Assembly (NCBI RefSeq): GCF_000428845.1 | Contig: NZ_AUAS01000017.1 | Location: 44,842-108,841 of the forward strand | Source of the DNA: Dyadobacter alkalitolerans DSM 23607 | GTDB taxonomy: Bacteria > Bacteroidota > Bacteroidia > Cytophagales > Spirosomataceae | DNA length: 64,000 nt | Reading direction: 5' to 3' | Shown: positions 8,346 to 16,730 of the stretch, piece by piece | Layout of the letters: each line of letters starts with the position of its first letter | Numbering within the stretch: position 1 is the first letter of the stretch | Made by a program: the position numbers and the translations under genes | Notes under the pieces: generated by a model | Told to the model about the DNA's origin: nothing | Database searches by the model: none | The model's input: the letters and a program-made list of their open reading frames with translations, nothing else

Positions 8346-9554
8346 ATGAAAAAGCATTTATTCAAAACACTTTTCACAATCGGACTGGTTTTCGCACTCG
8401 CTTCCTGCGACAAGGATGACGACAATCCGGTTACTCCTGCTGCGCAAAGCGAATTCAAATTCATCCGGATCCTGGTCAATGATGAGAGCAGCAAGGAAAT
8501 CTCACTTGTAGATCCTGTTAAGCTGACTGTCGAAAAATTTGAAGCGCAGTTTCCTAAATCGGCCTTGTATGGAACGCAGGCAGGTCGTTTCGGTGCTTTG
8601 GTTAATGGTGCCAATAATTATGTCCAGTTTTTTGATACTGGTTTTGAAGGCCACGGCGACCATGTGGATGTGAAAGGAACCCCTAAGTTCGGCGCATTGA
8701 CCGGAACAGGGAACAAGCCGACGCATTTCAAGAGCAAAAGCGATGAGGTCATTACTTTTAACGACGGGGACGGCACACTGGCCATTGCCAAAGAGGCAGA
8801 CTTCCACACGCCGGGTGCTAAAATGACGGTTATCAATGCCGGAAATGTTGCCCACCACGGCGCAATGACGAAGTTTGATAACGGCACTTATGCCATTACC
8901 GTGAAAGACGGCTCGGTAGCGGGCACATTGCCTGAGCGTGTGAAAATCATCGACGCTTCCGGTAAAACGCTTTTTGCTTCCACGCTCGCAACCAAAGGCA
9001 TTCATGGCAACGCCACAAACGGTTCGGTTTCCTTATTTGGCTCTTCGAGTGGTATTTTGGTTGTAGAACCAACTGGAAAACAAAGACTCATTGCACATCC
9101 TGCCGACTTTGGTGACGCATGGTTTGGTTCGATACTGGAAGCGAAGGGAGCCGGAAAATTCATCGGTTACACTGCCGCGAAAGGCGCTTATCTGATTGAT
9201 ATCACGGCTAATACAGTAACGCCCATTCTTGCCAATACAGACATTATGCAGGCAAAAGTCGATTATGCAGGGAACAACCTTGTGATCCTGCTGCACAGCG
9301 GCGAAGTGCAGATTTTCGACTTAAAAACAAATGCAGTTAAGAAAACAGGATCGGTCATTCCTGCAACTGCTAAAGACGAAACACAAAAGCCGCAACTCGA
9401 AGCAACAACACGGTTTGTCTACATTACCCAACCGAAAAGCGGAGAATTGCTGCGGATCAACACCGAAGATTTTTCCAAAGTTGAGAAAATCAAAGTTTCA
9501 GCAACACCATATCGTTTAAGTGTCCTGGGCATTGAGTCAGACGAAAGTCATTAG
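8346..9554 (+). CDS. AztD-like zinc metallochaperone lipoprotein (beta-propeller)
   Basis: A 402-residue lipoprotein with a type II signal ending in the lipobox ALASC, Cys21 acylated, followed by an acidic DKDDD linker. The rest looks like a beta-propeller of short repeating strands. Histidine motifs resemble the periplasmic zinc chaperone AztD: HGDH at 103-106, PTHF near 127, VAHHG at 169-172 and GIHGNA near 219. AztD hands Zn to the solute-binding protein of an aztABC importer; no importer genes lie nearby, so this copy is an orphan. The two Fur/Zur-type boxes at its promoter support a zinc role independently of the homology. The AztD call is from motif memory. Other possibilities are a generic propeller lipoprotein or another metal-binding carrier. 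Confidence 0.62.
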   Translation: MKKHLFKTLFTIGLVFALASCDKDDDNPVTPAAQSEFKFIRILVNDESSKEISLVDPVKLTVEKFEAQFPKSALYGTQAGRFGALVNGANNYVQFFDTGFEGHGDHVDVKGTPKFGALTGTGNKPTHFKSKSDEVITFNDGDGTLAIAKEADFHTPGAKMTVINAGNVAHHGAMTKFDNGTYAITVKDGSVAGTLPERVKIIDASGKTLFASTLATKGIHGNATNGSVSLFGSSSGILVVEPTGKQRLIAHPADFGDAWFGSILEAKGAGKFIGYTAAKGAYLIDITANTVTPILANTDIMQAKVDYAGNNLVILLHSGEVQIFDLKTNAVKKTGSVIPATAKDETQKPQLEATTRFVYITQPKSGELLRINTEDFSKVEKIKVSATPYRLSVLGIESDESH

Positions 9555-9561
9555 CCATGAT

Positions 9562-9598
9562 AAACCTTTCGGGTCGTCATGATCCGGAAGGTTTTTAA
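9562..9598. terminator. Bidirectional terminator between convergent genes
   Basis: Arms 9562-9575 and 9581-9594 pair over 14 bp with two G-T wobbles around a 5-nt loop, followed by a T-run on the + strand. It separates the AztD-like gene from the convergent CBM9-like gene. Confidence 0.7.
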
Positions 9599-9607
9599 AT
9601 GAGAATC

Positions 9608-10441
9608 TCATCTTTTGACCTTGCCTTTCGCATCTGCAAATTGGAGAAAACCCCAATATTCAGGGAAATGCATGTCAATAATGCCCTGCGGCGACCATAC
9701 CCAATTGTATTCAGGCAGGACTTTGCCCGTTTCAGGATTTCTTTTCCGGGCGTATTTGCCATCTTCGGCTACATGGTGCTGCCAATTGACCCGGGAAAAA
9801 TTAATGCGCCATGTTGAGCCAGGAATGGGAATCACGGCAGGCACATTCTCATTCGACAGCGATGCGAACGGGATAGCGATTTCCAAAGTCCAGCGCTTAT
9901 CCTTATCGGTGGCAACATTAACCGTTCCTTCTATGCTGACCGCCGATCTGAGGTCTTTTATATTCCATTTCAGTTGCGCACGGCCGCCTTTTTTGTAAGT
10001 TTTGGGTAAAAAAAGATCAAATGTATTGTTGATCGCATTGACTTCCAGCTCATAGTAGTTTGCGCCGTCTCCATCAGGATCAATGAACACTTCGAAGTCA
10101 TTTTCTAGATAAACGATCTGGTCCTTTTTATCCTGGTAAGCCCAGATATGCTCTTCCTCGATAACTGCCGCAACGTATAAATACTGATCGTCCCACAGCA
10201 TTTTGGCTTGTGTATGCTGGTAGGGAAGGGGTTTTTTGTCGCCTTCAATGTCTACAAACCGCGCGGTCCAGGGTGCTTTTTTCCAGGCTCGCTCGTCGAG
10301 CTTGCCATCAATCCGGATTGGACTGGCTGCTTTTTGGCAAATGTATTTTTTGGGAAGATCGTCTTGGGCAAATCCCCTTGTTAATGTGAATAAATGGGCG
10401 AAAAGTAATAATGATGTAAGGTTCAGGTAATTTAATTTCAC
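9608..10441 (-). CDS. CBM9-like carbohydrate-binding protein, secreted
   Basis: 277 residues with a signal peptide (MKLNYLNLTSLLLFAHLFTLTRGFAQ). The mature part opens with SPIRIDGKLDERAWKKAPW and continues with ENDFEVFIDPDGDGANYYELEVNA, hallmarks of the family 9 carbohydrate-binding-module-like domain (PF06452). The chain is essentially this one domain, with no catalytic domain attached, so it probably binds glycan in the periplasm or at the surface. Its start lies 5 bp after the stop of the DUF885 gene, so the two form an operon read leftward. Confidence 0.85.
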   Translation of the reverse strand: MKLNYLNLTSLLLFAHLFTLTRGFAQDDLPKKYICQKAASPIRIDGKLDERAWKKAPWTARFVDIEGDKKPLPYQHTQAKMLWDDQYLYVAAVIEEEHIWAYQDKKDQIVYLENDFEVFIDPDGDGANYYELEVNAINNTFDLFLPKTYKKGGRAQLKWNIKDLRSAVSIEGTVNVATDKDKRWTLEIAIPFASLSNENVPAVIPIPGSTWRINFSRVNWQHHVAEDGKYARKRNPETGKVLPEYNWVWSPQGIIDMHFPEYWGFLQFADAKGKVKR

Positions 10442-10446
10442 TTGCT

Positions 10447-11766
10447 TTATTGTTTGTCAGTAGCCACCAGATCACTGGCTCTCATAGGATTACTTAATAA
10501 CTTCTCAAATGCTTTCCAGCGTTTTTCCTGGTCCTGGCCGGACGTTTTCTCAATGTAGTTTTTGACCAGGTCCTGTCCGTAATTGTAGTTGATCACATAG
10601 CTTCCGTATTTTTTGATGAATCTGAGATAATCCGTCGCGCCCTTTTCGGTCAGCAGGCAATAGTCTGTTAGCCAGCGCAATGCGTCCTTGTCATTCATGG
10701 ATTTATTGATAAGTCCTCTGGCAACTTCATTCCGGGCATAGTTCAGGGCTGATCCTATTTTAAGCGCTTCGAAATAAAGATGCGCGCCGGTGGTGTCGAT
10801 ACCCGCCAAAGGCATCAGAATTTGTTTGCAATATTGCTCTTGAGAGTCGCCGGGAAATGCGATGGAGATGCCATAGTTCGCACTTCCCTCGGCAATGAGC
10901 GACTGCGGACTGAATAGCGGATACAGTGAAATTTCTTGCGAACCCTGATCGTGATAAACATTTTTCTCCAAAAGCACATTGAACACATGATGCCCCGGAT
11001 AGCCTTCATGGCAGGCAAGGTCAATGGCCCTCTGGATAAAGATAGGCTGACTGACATTGATCTGAATCAGGCTTTGGTAATTGCCTTTATACCAGTTATA
11101 TCCCGACCACGGCTTGTCCGTCACGTATTCAAGCTTGAAATTCTCACCCGCAGGCAATGTGTAATGTTGGAGGGTTCGTCGCCTCGCTTCCGCAATCGCA
11201 ACCTGAAAGACCGTGTCAATCTTATCTTTTTGGATTAAAAATCTGGCAGCTAGCTTCTGAAACCGATCCGGAAGCGCACCCTTGCCCGGTAAGATGGCGT
11301 CCATTTGTGCAATCAGGTCCTGAAAATGCTTTTCATTGTAAATCGGTGCAACGGCGTCAAACAGATCCCTGGATTCTGTATCAAATGCATCACGGTCCCC
11401 AGCAACGATTTTTATCCGGCGTTCAAAGGCCGTAAGCTGTGACCCTAACCACTCAGCGCGCTGGCCAATTGTGTCGTTTTTTGTATTGGTTAGCAGGTCA
11501 GTAACCCGCCTTTTAAGCTCTGTAATCCTGAGGGTCAGACTGTCTTTGGGGAAATTAGCAGTGTCCTTTGCCGCTGCCGGTCGCAACGAGTCCGGCCCGT
11601 AATATGCATCTACAAAGTCTGCATCATATTGACCAATTGTAAGGCCAAGTGTGACATATTCCCGACCGATCTGTTTTAGTTTTTCCCCATCATCCGATGA
11701 CTGCTCTTTGAAGCAGGAGAGTATTGTACATACAACAATGGATGTTAAAATACTTTTGAAGGTCAT
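10447..11766 (-). CDS. DUF885 family putative metallopeptidase, lipoprotein
   Basis: 439 residues. The start is set at ATG 11766 because it gives a clean lipoprotein signal (MTFKSILTSIVVCTILSC); an in-frame upstream extension to 11886 would destroy it. The diagnostic motif CHEGYPGHH, a HExxH-like pair of histidines with a Glu, lies in the C-terminal half and marks the DUF885 family (PF05960), mostly helical proteins thought to be zinc hydrolases. It is cotranscribed with the CBM9-like gene 5 bp downstream. The 142-bp gap to the divergent sigma factor gene must hold both promoters. Confidence 0.82.
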   Translation of the reverse strand: MTFKSILTSIVVCTILSCFKEQSSDDGEKLKQIGREYVTLGLTIGQYDADFVDAYYGPDSLRPAAAKDTANFPKDSLTLRITELKRRVTDLLTNTKNDTIGQRAEWLGSQLTAFERRIKIVAGDRDAFDTESRDLFDAVAPIYNEKHFQDLIAQMDAILPGKGALPDRFQKLAARFLIQKDKIDTVFQVAIAEARRRTLQHYTLPAGENFKLEYVTDKPWSGYNWYKGNYQSLIQINVSQPIFIQRAIDLACHEGYPGHHVFNVLLEKNVYHDQGSQEISLYPLFSPQSLIAEGSANYGISIAFPGDSQEQYCKQILMPLAGIDTTGAHLYFEALKIGSALNYARNEVARGLINKSMNDKDALRWLTDYCLLTEKGATDYLRFIKKYGSYVINYNYGQDLVKNYIEKTSGQDQEKRWKAFEKLLSNPMRASDLVATDKQ

Positions 11767-11908
11767 TGTAATAAATGATTTGGTTAGATGCCGATCCCAC
11801 ATTGGGTGTAAATTACACACATTGATTGGAAAGGGAACTGGAACAATATTAATAAAACGGAAAATGCCGGATATAGCCGGATGCAAATCCAGACAAATAG
11901 CTACCTAC

Positions 11909-12478
11909 ATGACTGCCAAGCAAACATACACAGAAGCAACACTTGTATCCCTTCTGAAATCCAACGATCGTAGCGCCTTTGAATATTTGTATGATAACTA
12001 CTCTTCGGCGTTATATGGGATCATTGTCAAGATTGTGAAAGATGAGGAACGCGCCTGTGATGCTATGCAAGATACATTTCTGAAAATTTGGAAGAATATC
12101 GGCCACTACAATTCTGAGAAGGGAACCCTTTTCACCTGGATCCTGAACATCGCGCGTAATACTGCCATTGATAAGCTGCGTGTAGAAATGAAAAAGGAAC
12201 GCGTTATCCAGCTGGAACTTGTCCGCGACGGGGATCTTATTTCCTCCACGATTTTTAACCCGCTTCCGGCGACAATGGATCTTCGCTCAATCGTAGAGCG
12301 ACTGCTTCCTGAGCGTAAACTGCTTATTGAAATGGTGTACTTCCAGGGATATACGCATGAAGAGGTTTCAGAGCGGCTTAGCCTGCCTTTGGGAACCGTA
12401 AAGTCACGAATCCGGAAAGCTTTGCGAGAACTGCGTGAGATTTTCGAGGTCTGCGCTCCGAGGCCCATCTATGCTTGA
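11909..12478 (+). CDS. ECF-type RNA polymerase sigma factor
   Basis: 189 residues from the ATG at 11909; the frame is open much further upstream but that part overlaps the divergent DUF885 promoter and has no sigma homology. Region 2 is seen as SNDRSAFEYLYDNYSSALYGI... with DAMQDTFLKIWKNI, and region 4 as YFQGYTHEEVSERLSLPLGTVKSRIRKALRELR, the helix-turn-helix that reads the -35 element. Size and missing region 3 fit an extracytoplasmic-function sigma factor. No anti-sigma gene follows directly, only a small ORF (12554-12733), so its control is not obvious from context. Confidence 0.9.
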   Translation: MTAKQTYTEATLVSLLKSNDRSAFEYLYDNYSSALYGIIVKIVKDEERACDAMQDTFLKIWKNIGHYNSEKGTLFTWILNIARNTAIDKLRVEMKKERVIQLELVRDGDLISSTIFNPLPATMDLRSIVERLLPERKLLIEMVYFQGYTHEEVSERLSLPLGTVKSRIRKALRELREIFEVCAPRPIYA

Positions 12479-12553
12479 TATCAAGCTAACATTATGTCTA
12501 CATCACGCTGCTTTATATTTTTAATTTCGTGAACACGAGCGCGGTCGGTAAAT

Positions 12554-12733
12554 ATGCAATTTTGTGCATATGTGTATCAAAATGTGCCTGTGCAAGGTGG
12601 AAGCGCCATCAATATGACTGTGTACGGTGGTACGCACGATGTTAGGCAGACGCACAGATTCTATTTTCGTTTTTACGATAAAAATAACAACGAGATAGAA
12701 AATGAGCGTGTTACCGTTGATATGGAACCCTGA
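12554..12733 (+). CDS. Possible 59-aa small protein downstream of the sigma factor
   Basis: An ATG-to-TGA frame of 60 codons, closed upstream by a TGA at 12530. The product starts MQFCAYVYQN and its C half (HRFYFRFYDKNNNEIENER) shows alternating aromatic and polar residues with a turn, like two beta strands. Codon composition looks coding. A good terminator follows 45 bp later. It may be a genuine small protein, or the tail of a decayed larger one. It fills most of the 381-bp gap between the sigma factor and the glucosidase genes. Confidence 0.4.
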   Translation: MQFCAYVYQNVPVQGGSAINMTVYGGTHDVRQTHRFYFRFYDKNNNEIENERVTVDMEP

Positions 12734-12778
12734 CGCGCAAAATCCTTATCGTGAGGTAACAGCCGCTTATTATTTGAG

Positions 12779-12818
12779 AGCCCTTCATCCGTAATTATCG
12801 GGTGAAGGGCTTTTCTTT
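12779..12818 (+). terminator. Intrinsic terminator
   Basis: Arms 12779-12791 and 12799-12811 (13 bp, one wobble) around a 7-nt loop, followed by TTTCTTTT. It ends the sigma factor/small-ORF transcript before the glucosidase gene. Confidence 0.8.
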
Positions 12819-12859
12819 TGTAATATGTTTCTAACTTTCCGGCACATAAAAAGGCAGCA

Positions 12860-14209
12860 GTGACGACGGATATTCATTTCAATAAGCAGGATTTTGGTGC
12901 TGATTTCAGTTGGGGAGTCGCTACGGCAGCTTACCAGATCGAAGGGGCGGTAGATGTGGATGGCCGTGGCCCGTGCGTCTGGGATCAGTTTGCTTCGATA
13001 AAAGGCAAGATCAAAAACGGGGACAATGCACGTATTGCCTGTGACTTTTATAACCGTTTCGAAAGCGATATCGAGCTGGCTCATGCCTTGGGTTTCAAGG
13101 AATTCAGGTTTTCGATTTCCTGGTCACGTATTTTGCCAAAAGGTCACGGCGAAGTGAATGAAGCCGGGATTTTATTTTATAATAAACTGATAGACAAATG
13201 CTTATCACTCGATATCATTCCCTGGATTACGCTCTATCACTGGGACCTTCCGCAAGCACTTGAAGATCTCGGCGGGTGGAAAAACCGAAAGATTCTGGAA
13301 TGGTTTGAGTCATACGCCACGATATGTGCAAATGCATTTGGCGACAGGGTCAAAAAATGGATTGTGCTCAACGAGCCGATGGCTGTTGCCGGATTGGGTT
13401 ACACCACAGGATTACATGCGCCGGGAAGGAGAAGTATAAGCAACTTTTTGCCCGTTGTACATCATTTGGCCATGTGCCAGGCGATCGGCGGTGAAGTGAT
13501 CAGGCGCAATGTTGCAGATGCTTACATTGGAACAGCCATTTCATGTTCCTATGTACATGCAGCTAGCGCGAGCTTCCGGGATGTACGCGCTGCCAAACGC
13601 GCCGACGCATTGATGAACCGACTTTTCATTGAGCCCGCATTGGGAATGGGCTACCCGGCGGATGCGTTCCGTTTTTTAAGAAATATCAAACGCTACATGC
13701 AACCCGGCGATGCCGAAAGGCTCAAATTCGACTTTGATTTCATTGGTATACAAAACTATTTCAGTGTGGTGGTGCAGCATTCTTATTTCGCACCCGTGGT
13801 TTGGCTGAAAGAAGTTCCTGCAAAACTCAGGAATGTGCCGGTAACGGCCATGGGCTGGGAAGTAAGTGGTGACGGAATGTATCACATTTTGAAACAATTT
13901 GACGCGTACGACGGAATCCGGGAGATCATTGTTTCTGAAAACGGCGCCGCTTTTCACGATCAGGTTGAGGGGGAAAATGTTCATGATCCTGAGCGAACGT
14001 CATTCTATCAGGAATATCTGGCGGCTATATTGAAAGCTAAAAATGAAGGAGTAAAAGTGAAAGGTTACCTGGCCTGGACAATGATGGATAATTTTGAATG
14101 GGCAGAAGGTTATGCAGCCCGATTTGGGCTGGTGCATGTGGATTTTAAGACCCAGAAACGCATTATTAAGGATTCGGGCAAATGGTTTGCCTCTTTTCTG
14201 AAAATGTGA
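12860..14209 (+). CDS. Glycoside hydrolase family 1 beta-glucosidase
   Basis: 449 residues with a GTG start, the usual length of a cytosolic GH1 (beta/alpha)8 barrel. The N terminus has FSWGVATAAYQIEGA, the GH1 signature that holds the subsite -1 Gln. The acid/base Glu172 is in VLNEP and the nucleophile Glu360 in VSENG, both intact. The late NFEWAEGYAARFGLVHVD segment supplies the +subsite and glucose O4/O6 contacts. There is no signal peptide, so it should cleave imported beta-glucosides inside the cell. Expected to be monocistronic: terminators lie on both sides. Confidence 0.95.
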   Translation: MTTDIHFNKQDFGADFSWGVATAAYQIEGAVDVDGRGPCVWDQFASIKGKIKNGDNARIACDFYNRFESDIELAHALGFKEFRFSISWSRILPKGHGEVNEAGILFYNKLIDKCLSLDIIPWITLYHWDLPQALEDLGGWKNRKILEWFESYATICANAFGDRVKKWIVLNEPMAVAGLGYTTGLHAPGRRSISNFLPVVHHLAMCQAIGGEVIRRNVADAYIGTAISCSYVHAASASFRDVRAAKRADALMNRLFIEPALGMGYPADAFRFLRNIKRYMQPGDAERLKFDFDFIGIQNYFSVVVQHSYFAPVVWLKEVPAKLRNVPVTAMGWEVSGDGMYHILKQFDAYDGIREIIVSENGAAFHDQVEGENVHDPERTSFYQEYLAAILKAKNEGVKVKGYLAWTMMDNFEWAEGYAARFGLVHVDFKTQKRIIKDSGKWFASFLKM

Positions 14210-14210
14210 A

Positions 14211-14232
14211 ATGCGACCGATAGCGGTCGCAT
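14211..14232. terminator. Short hairpin between convergent genes
   Basis: Perfect 9-bp arms 14211-14219 and 14224-14232 with a 4-nt loop, but no T-run on either side; a weak terminator at best. Confidence 0.4.
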
Positions 14233-14235
14233 AAC

Positions 14236-14466
14236 TTATAGATTGAGAATTTCTTTGGCTTCCTTTTCGGAATAGTAAGGGCCAAGCTCTGCTTCGTCAA
14301 TGATCTCGTGAACCTGGTCTTCGGATGCGCGCATAGACCTGGCAGCCGATTCATGCTCCGGAATTTCGCTGAAATGGATCATTCCTTTTTGCTGTAAATT
14401 TTCGAGGATTTTAGTGATTAATTCTTCTTCCGAGTCATTCGCCACTTCAATGTGAAAGGTTTTCAT
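14236..14466 (-). CDS. Small acidic protein, antitoxin-like, 76 aa
   Basis: 76 residues, strongly acidic, starting MKTFHIEVANDSEEELITKILENLQQKG and followed by a helical, Glu-rich tail ending EKEAKEILNL. Size, charge and strand-then-helix layout resemble type II antitoxins and related small proteins of Bacteroidota, but no toxin gene adjoins it: a glucosidase lies on one side and a divergent solenoid gene on the other. It could be an orphan antitoxin or an unrelated small regulator. I do not recognise a named family. Confidence 0.6.
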   Translation of the reverse strand: MKTFHIEVANDSEEELITKILENLQQKGMIHFSEIPEHESAARSMRASEDQVHEIIDEAELGPYYSEKEAKEILNL

Positions 14467-14569
14467 AGTAGTCTTTTTGTATTTAAATATATTATTTCAA
14501 AAACCATACCGGCGATGCAACCTCGTAGCCAGATTCAGCATCATTCAGAAAAACCTAATCATACTAGAC

Positions 14570-15616
14570 ATGAGAAACAGAAAACTACTTTTAATAATGT
14601 TTGCGCTTTTCACAGCAGGGGCCGTTTCTGCCCAGGTCGATAGCGATAAGCCCTATGTAACCAAAAACTTTAACAGCGCTAACCTGAAAGAAGTTACCGT
14701 AGAAACTTCCGGCGGCTCCATCACCGTAGATGGCGGCCAAAACAGTGGGTTCAAGGTCGAAATGTATGTAAGACCTAACAACAATTGGAATGGTAAGAGC
14801 GAATTAAGCAAGGATGACATTGAAGACCGGCTGGAAGACTACGACATTCTCATCGGAACAGAAGGAAACCGGGTTGTTGCAACTGCAAAACGGAAAAACA
14901 ATGTAAAATGGAATGATAAAAAAAGCATTTCCATCGGTTTCAAAGTATCGGCCCCACGAAATACACAAACAAACTTAAAAACCAGCGGCGGCAGCATACA
15001 CATTGCGTCGCTGAGCGGTGAGCAGAATTTCGAAACAAGCGGTGGAAGCCTGAAAGTAAGTGACCTCGACGGCATAATTCGCGGGCGGACTTCAGGAGGC
15101 AGCATCGATGTCATGAATTGCAAAAAGGACATCGACCTTCATACAAGCGGAGGAAGCATCAAGGCAACCGAATTGACCGGCAAAATCCAGCTCAAAACCT
15201 CCGGCGGCAGCATTGCGTTGCATGGCCTTGAGGGCGACATTGAAGCACGCACGAGCGGCGGAAGCGTAAAAGGCGATGGCATTAAAGGCACATTGAATAC
15301 AGGCACATCGGGCGGTTCGGTAAGGCTTGCCAATGTTTCAGGAAGCTTGCGGGCCAGCACAAGTGCCGGAAGCATTGAGGTCGAAATGGCTAAACTAGGC
15401 GATTATGTGGATCTGTCGAGTTCAGCAGGAAGCGTTCGCGTGACTATGCCGATGGATAAGGGCGTAGACCTGGATCTGAAAGGAAATAAAGTGAACATTG
15501 CCCTCAAAAACTTCGATGGGGAAGCAGCAAAGGACCGTGTACGTGGAAAAATGAATGGCGGCGGCATTCCGGTTACGCTGTCAGCCAGCGCCGGAAGTGT
15601 TTCTGTGAATCAGTAA
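14570..15616 (+). CDS. Secreted DUF4097-type beta-solenoid protein with 18-residue TSGGS repeats
   Basis: 348 residues from ATG 14570, chosen because it starts a signal peptide (MRNRKLLLIMFALFTAGAVSAQ); the frame is open upstream from a TTG at 14477 without that. After a first TSGGS at 46-50, the motif TS(G/A)GS recurs at 138, 156, 174, 192, 210, 228, 246 and 264, an exact 18-residue period, with a further SSAGS at 284. This predicts a right-handed beta-solenoid of at least eight coils, as in DUF4097/GIN-domain proteins. It is exported to periplasm or surface. The partner is unknown. A terminator follows. Confidence 0.85.
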   Translation: MRNRKLLLIMFALFTAGAVSAQVDSDKPYVTKNFNSANLKEVTVETSGGSITVDGGQNSGFKVEMYVRPNNNWNGKSELSKDDIEDRLEDYDILIGTEGNRVVATAKRKNNVKWNDKKSISIGFKVSAPRNTQTNLKTSGGSIHIASLSGEQNFETSGGSLKVSDLDGIIRGRTSGGSIDVMNCKKDIDLHTSGGSIKATELTGKIQLKTSGGSIALHGLEGDIEARTSGGSVKGDGIKGTLNTGTSGGSVRLANVSGSLRASTSAGSIEVEMAKLGDYVDLSSSAGSVRVTMPMDKGVDLDLKGNKVNIALKNFDGEAAKDRVRGKMNGGGIPVTLSASAGSVSVNQ

Positions 15617-15634
15617 TTATATTGTAAATGAGGG

Positions 15635-15670
15635 CTGCGAAGGTGTAAAAAACATCTTCGCAGTTTTTTT
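15635..15670 (+). terminator. Intrinsic terminator
   Basis: 11-bp arms 15635-15645 and 15653-15663, one mismatch, 7-nt loop, then seven T. Ends the beta-solenoid gene. Confidence 0.85.
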
Positions 15671-15707
15671 GTGACCAATAACGAAAGCTACGTATAAAGG
15701 GAAATTA

Positions 15708-16697
15708 ATGTCCCGACAAATGTTCCGTAAAATCGCGTCACTGCTGCAATCGTATTTTGGTATTTCAAGAAAAGAAGCAAGGGGCGCGCTGGTCCTGATG
15801 GTGCTCTGCCTGCTTTTGCTGTGGTTACCCTTCTTTTTCCGGAGGTTCCTGTTGCCTGATCTGCACATCAACGAGCGGCCGGCTAATGTGAGAATGCTGG
15901 ACAGTCTGGCCATTGTATTGGAGAAGGCTAACCAGGCTAAGAGCAAATCTTTTAAATCTTATCTTAAAAAAAGATTTGCCCGCAAACCCGGGAAGCCGGT
16001 TAAGCCGTCTGATTTTGATCCTAACGTGGCCTCCGTGGACCAGCTGGAAACGCTTGGCATTCCTGCATTTCTTGCCAAAAGAATTGAAAATTTTCGAAGC
16101 AAAGGAGGCAAGTTCCGAAAGAAAAACGACCTGCTTAATATCTACGATTTTCCATCAGAACTGTTCCACAAGCTCGAAAAGCACATTGTTTTTACGGCTC
16201 AGCCAACCTTTGAAAAGAACATCACCGGAACAAAAAAGCATATTGGAAACGATAAAGCACCTTATTCAACATTCAGTGAGCCTTTAAAACCGGTGATAAC
16301 GGCATTTGACATTAACACCGCAGATACAACCGAACTTATGAAACTGCGGGGGATCGGAAGCAAGCTTTCTGTGCGCATCCTGAAATTCCGTGATGCGCTG
16401 GGCGGGTTCCATTCTGCGGATCAATATGAAGAGATTTTCGGGCTGGACTCCGTGGCGCTGGCTGAACTGCACCGTTATGGAAAGGTCAGCAGCGCAGTGA
16501 AAAAGATTAATCTCAATAGCGTGAGTGCCGAGGACCTGGGTAAGCATTTGTATTTCAAAAACAAGAAAGTCACGGCCATCATTATCAATTACCGGAACCA
16601 GCACGGGCCGTTCAGGAATGTGGATGACTTGCGGAAAGTGCGGGTTGTGGATGAAGCCATGATCAAAAAAATAGAGCCGTATCTTCGTTTTGACTAG
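15708..16697 (+). CDS. Membrane-anchored ComEA-like helix-hairpin-helix protein
   Basis: 329 residues. A short cytosolic N terminus is followed by one TM (about residues 27-46, ALVLMVLCLLLLWLPFFF), then an outside region with three ComEA-type HhH units: VDQLETLGIPAFLAKRIENFRSKGGKF, ADTTELMKLRGIGSKLSVRILKFRDALGGF, and NSVSAEDLGKHLYFKNKKVTAIIINYRNQHGPF. HhH motifs bind DNA backbone without sequence specificity, and ComEA-like proteins hold incoming DNA during uptake. Whether this copy serves competence is inference. The start could also be the ATG at 15720. Confidence 0.88.
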   Translation: MSRQMFRKIASLLQSYFGISRKEARGALVLMVLCLLLLWLPFFFRRFLLPDLHINERPANVRMLDSLAIVLEKANQAKSKSFKSYLKKRFARKPGKPVKPSDFDPNVASVDQLETLGIPAFLAKRIENFRSKGGKFRKKNDLLNIYDFPSELFHKLEKHIVFTAQPTFEKNITGTKKHIGNDKAPYSTFSEPLKPVITAFDINTADTTELMKLRGIGSKLSVRILKFRDALGGFHSADQYEEIFGLDSVALAELHRYGKVSSAVKKINLNSVSAEDLGKHLYFKNKKVTAIIINYRNQHGPFRNVDDLRKVRVVDEAMIKKIEPYLRFD

Positions 16698-16711
16698 GAT
16701 ACGGCTCTTTT
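16673..16711 (+). terminator. Terminator overlapping the end of the HhH gene
   Basis: 11-bp perfect arms 16673-16683 and 16698-16708, the left one inside the last codons of the gene, then TTTT. It also lies just beyond the convergent LOG gene. Confidence 0.7.
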
Positions 16712-16730
16712 AATGTTGCAGCTTGTATGC

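Noticed and set aside
8502..9005. 167-codon minus-strand frame inside the AztD-like gene
   Set aside because: A shadow frame: the + strand has signal peptide, lipobox and conserved His motifs.
11651..11908. N-terminal extension of the sigma factor frame
   Set aside because: It overlaps the divergent DUF885 start and has no sigma-like sequence; region 2 homology begins just after ATG 11909.
15139..15375. Pro/Leu-rich minus-strand frame under the TSGGS repeats
   Set aside because: It is an antisense artefact of the 54-bp periodic coding repeat.
14983..15430. 54-bp periodic DNA as a possible CRISPR-like array
   Set aside because: The periodicity is at protein level (18 codons); the DNA between motifs is not repeat/spacer organised.
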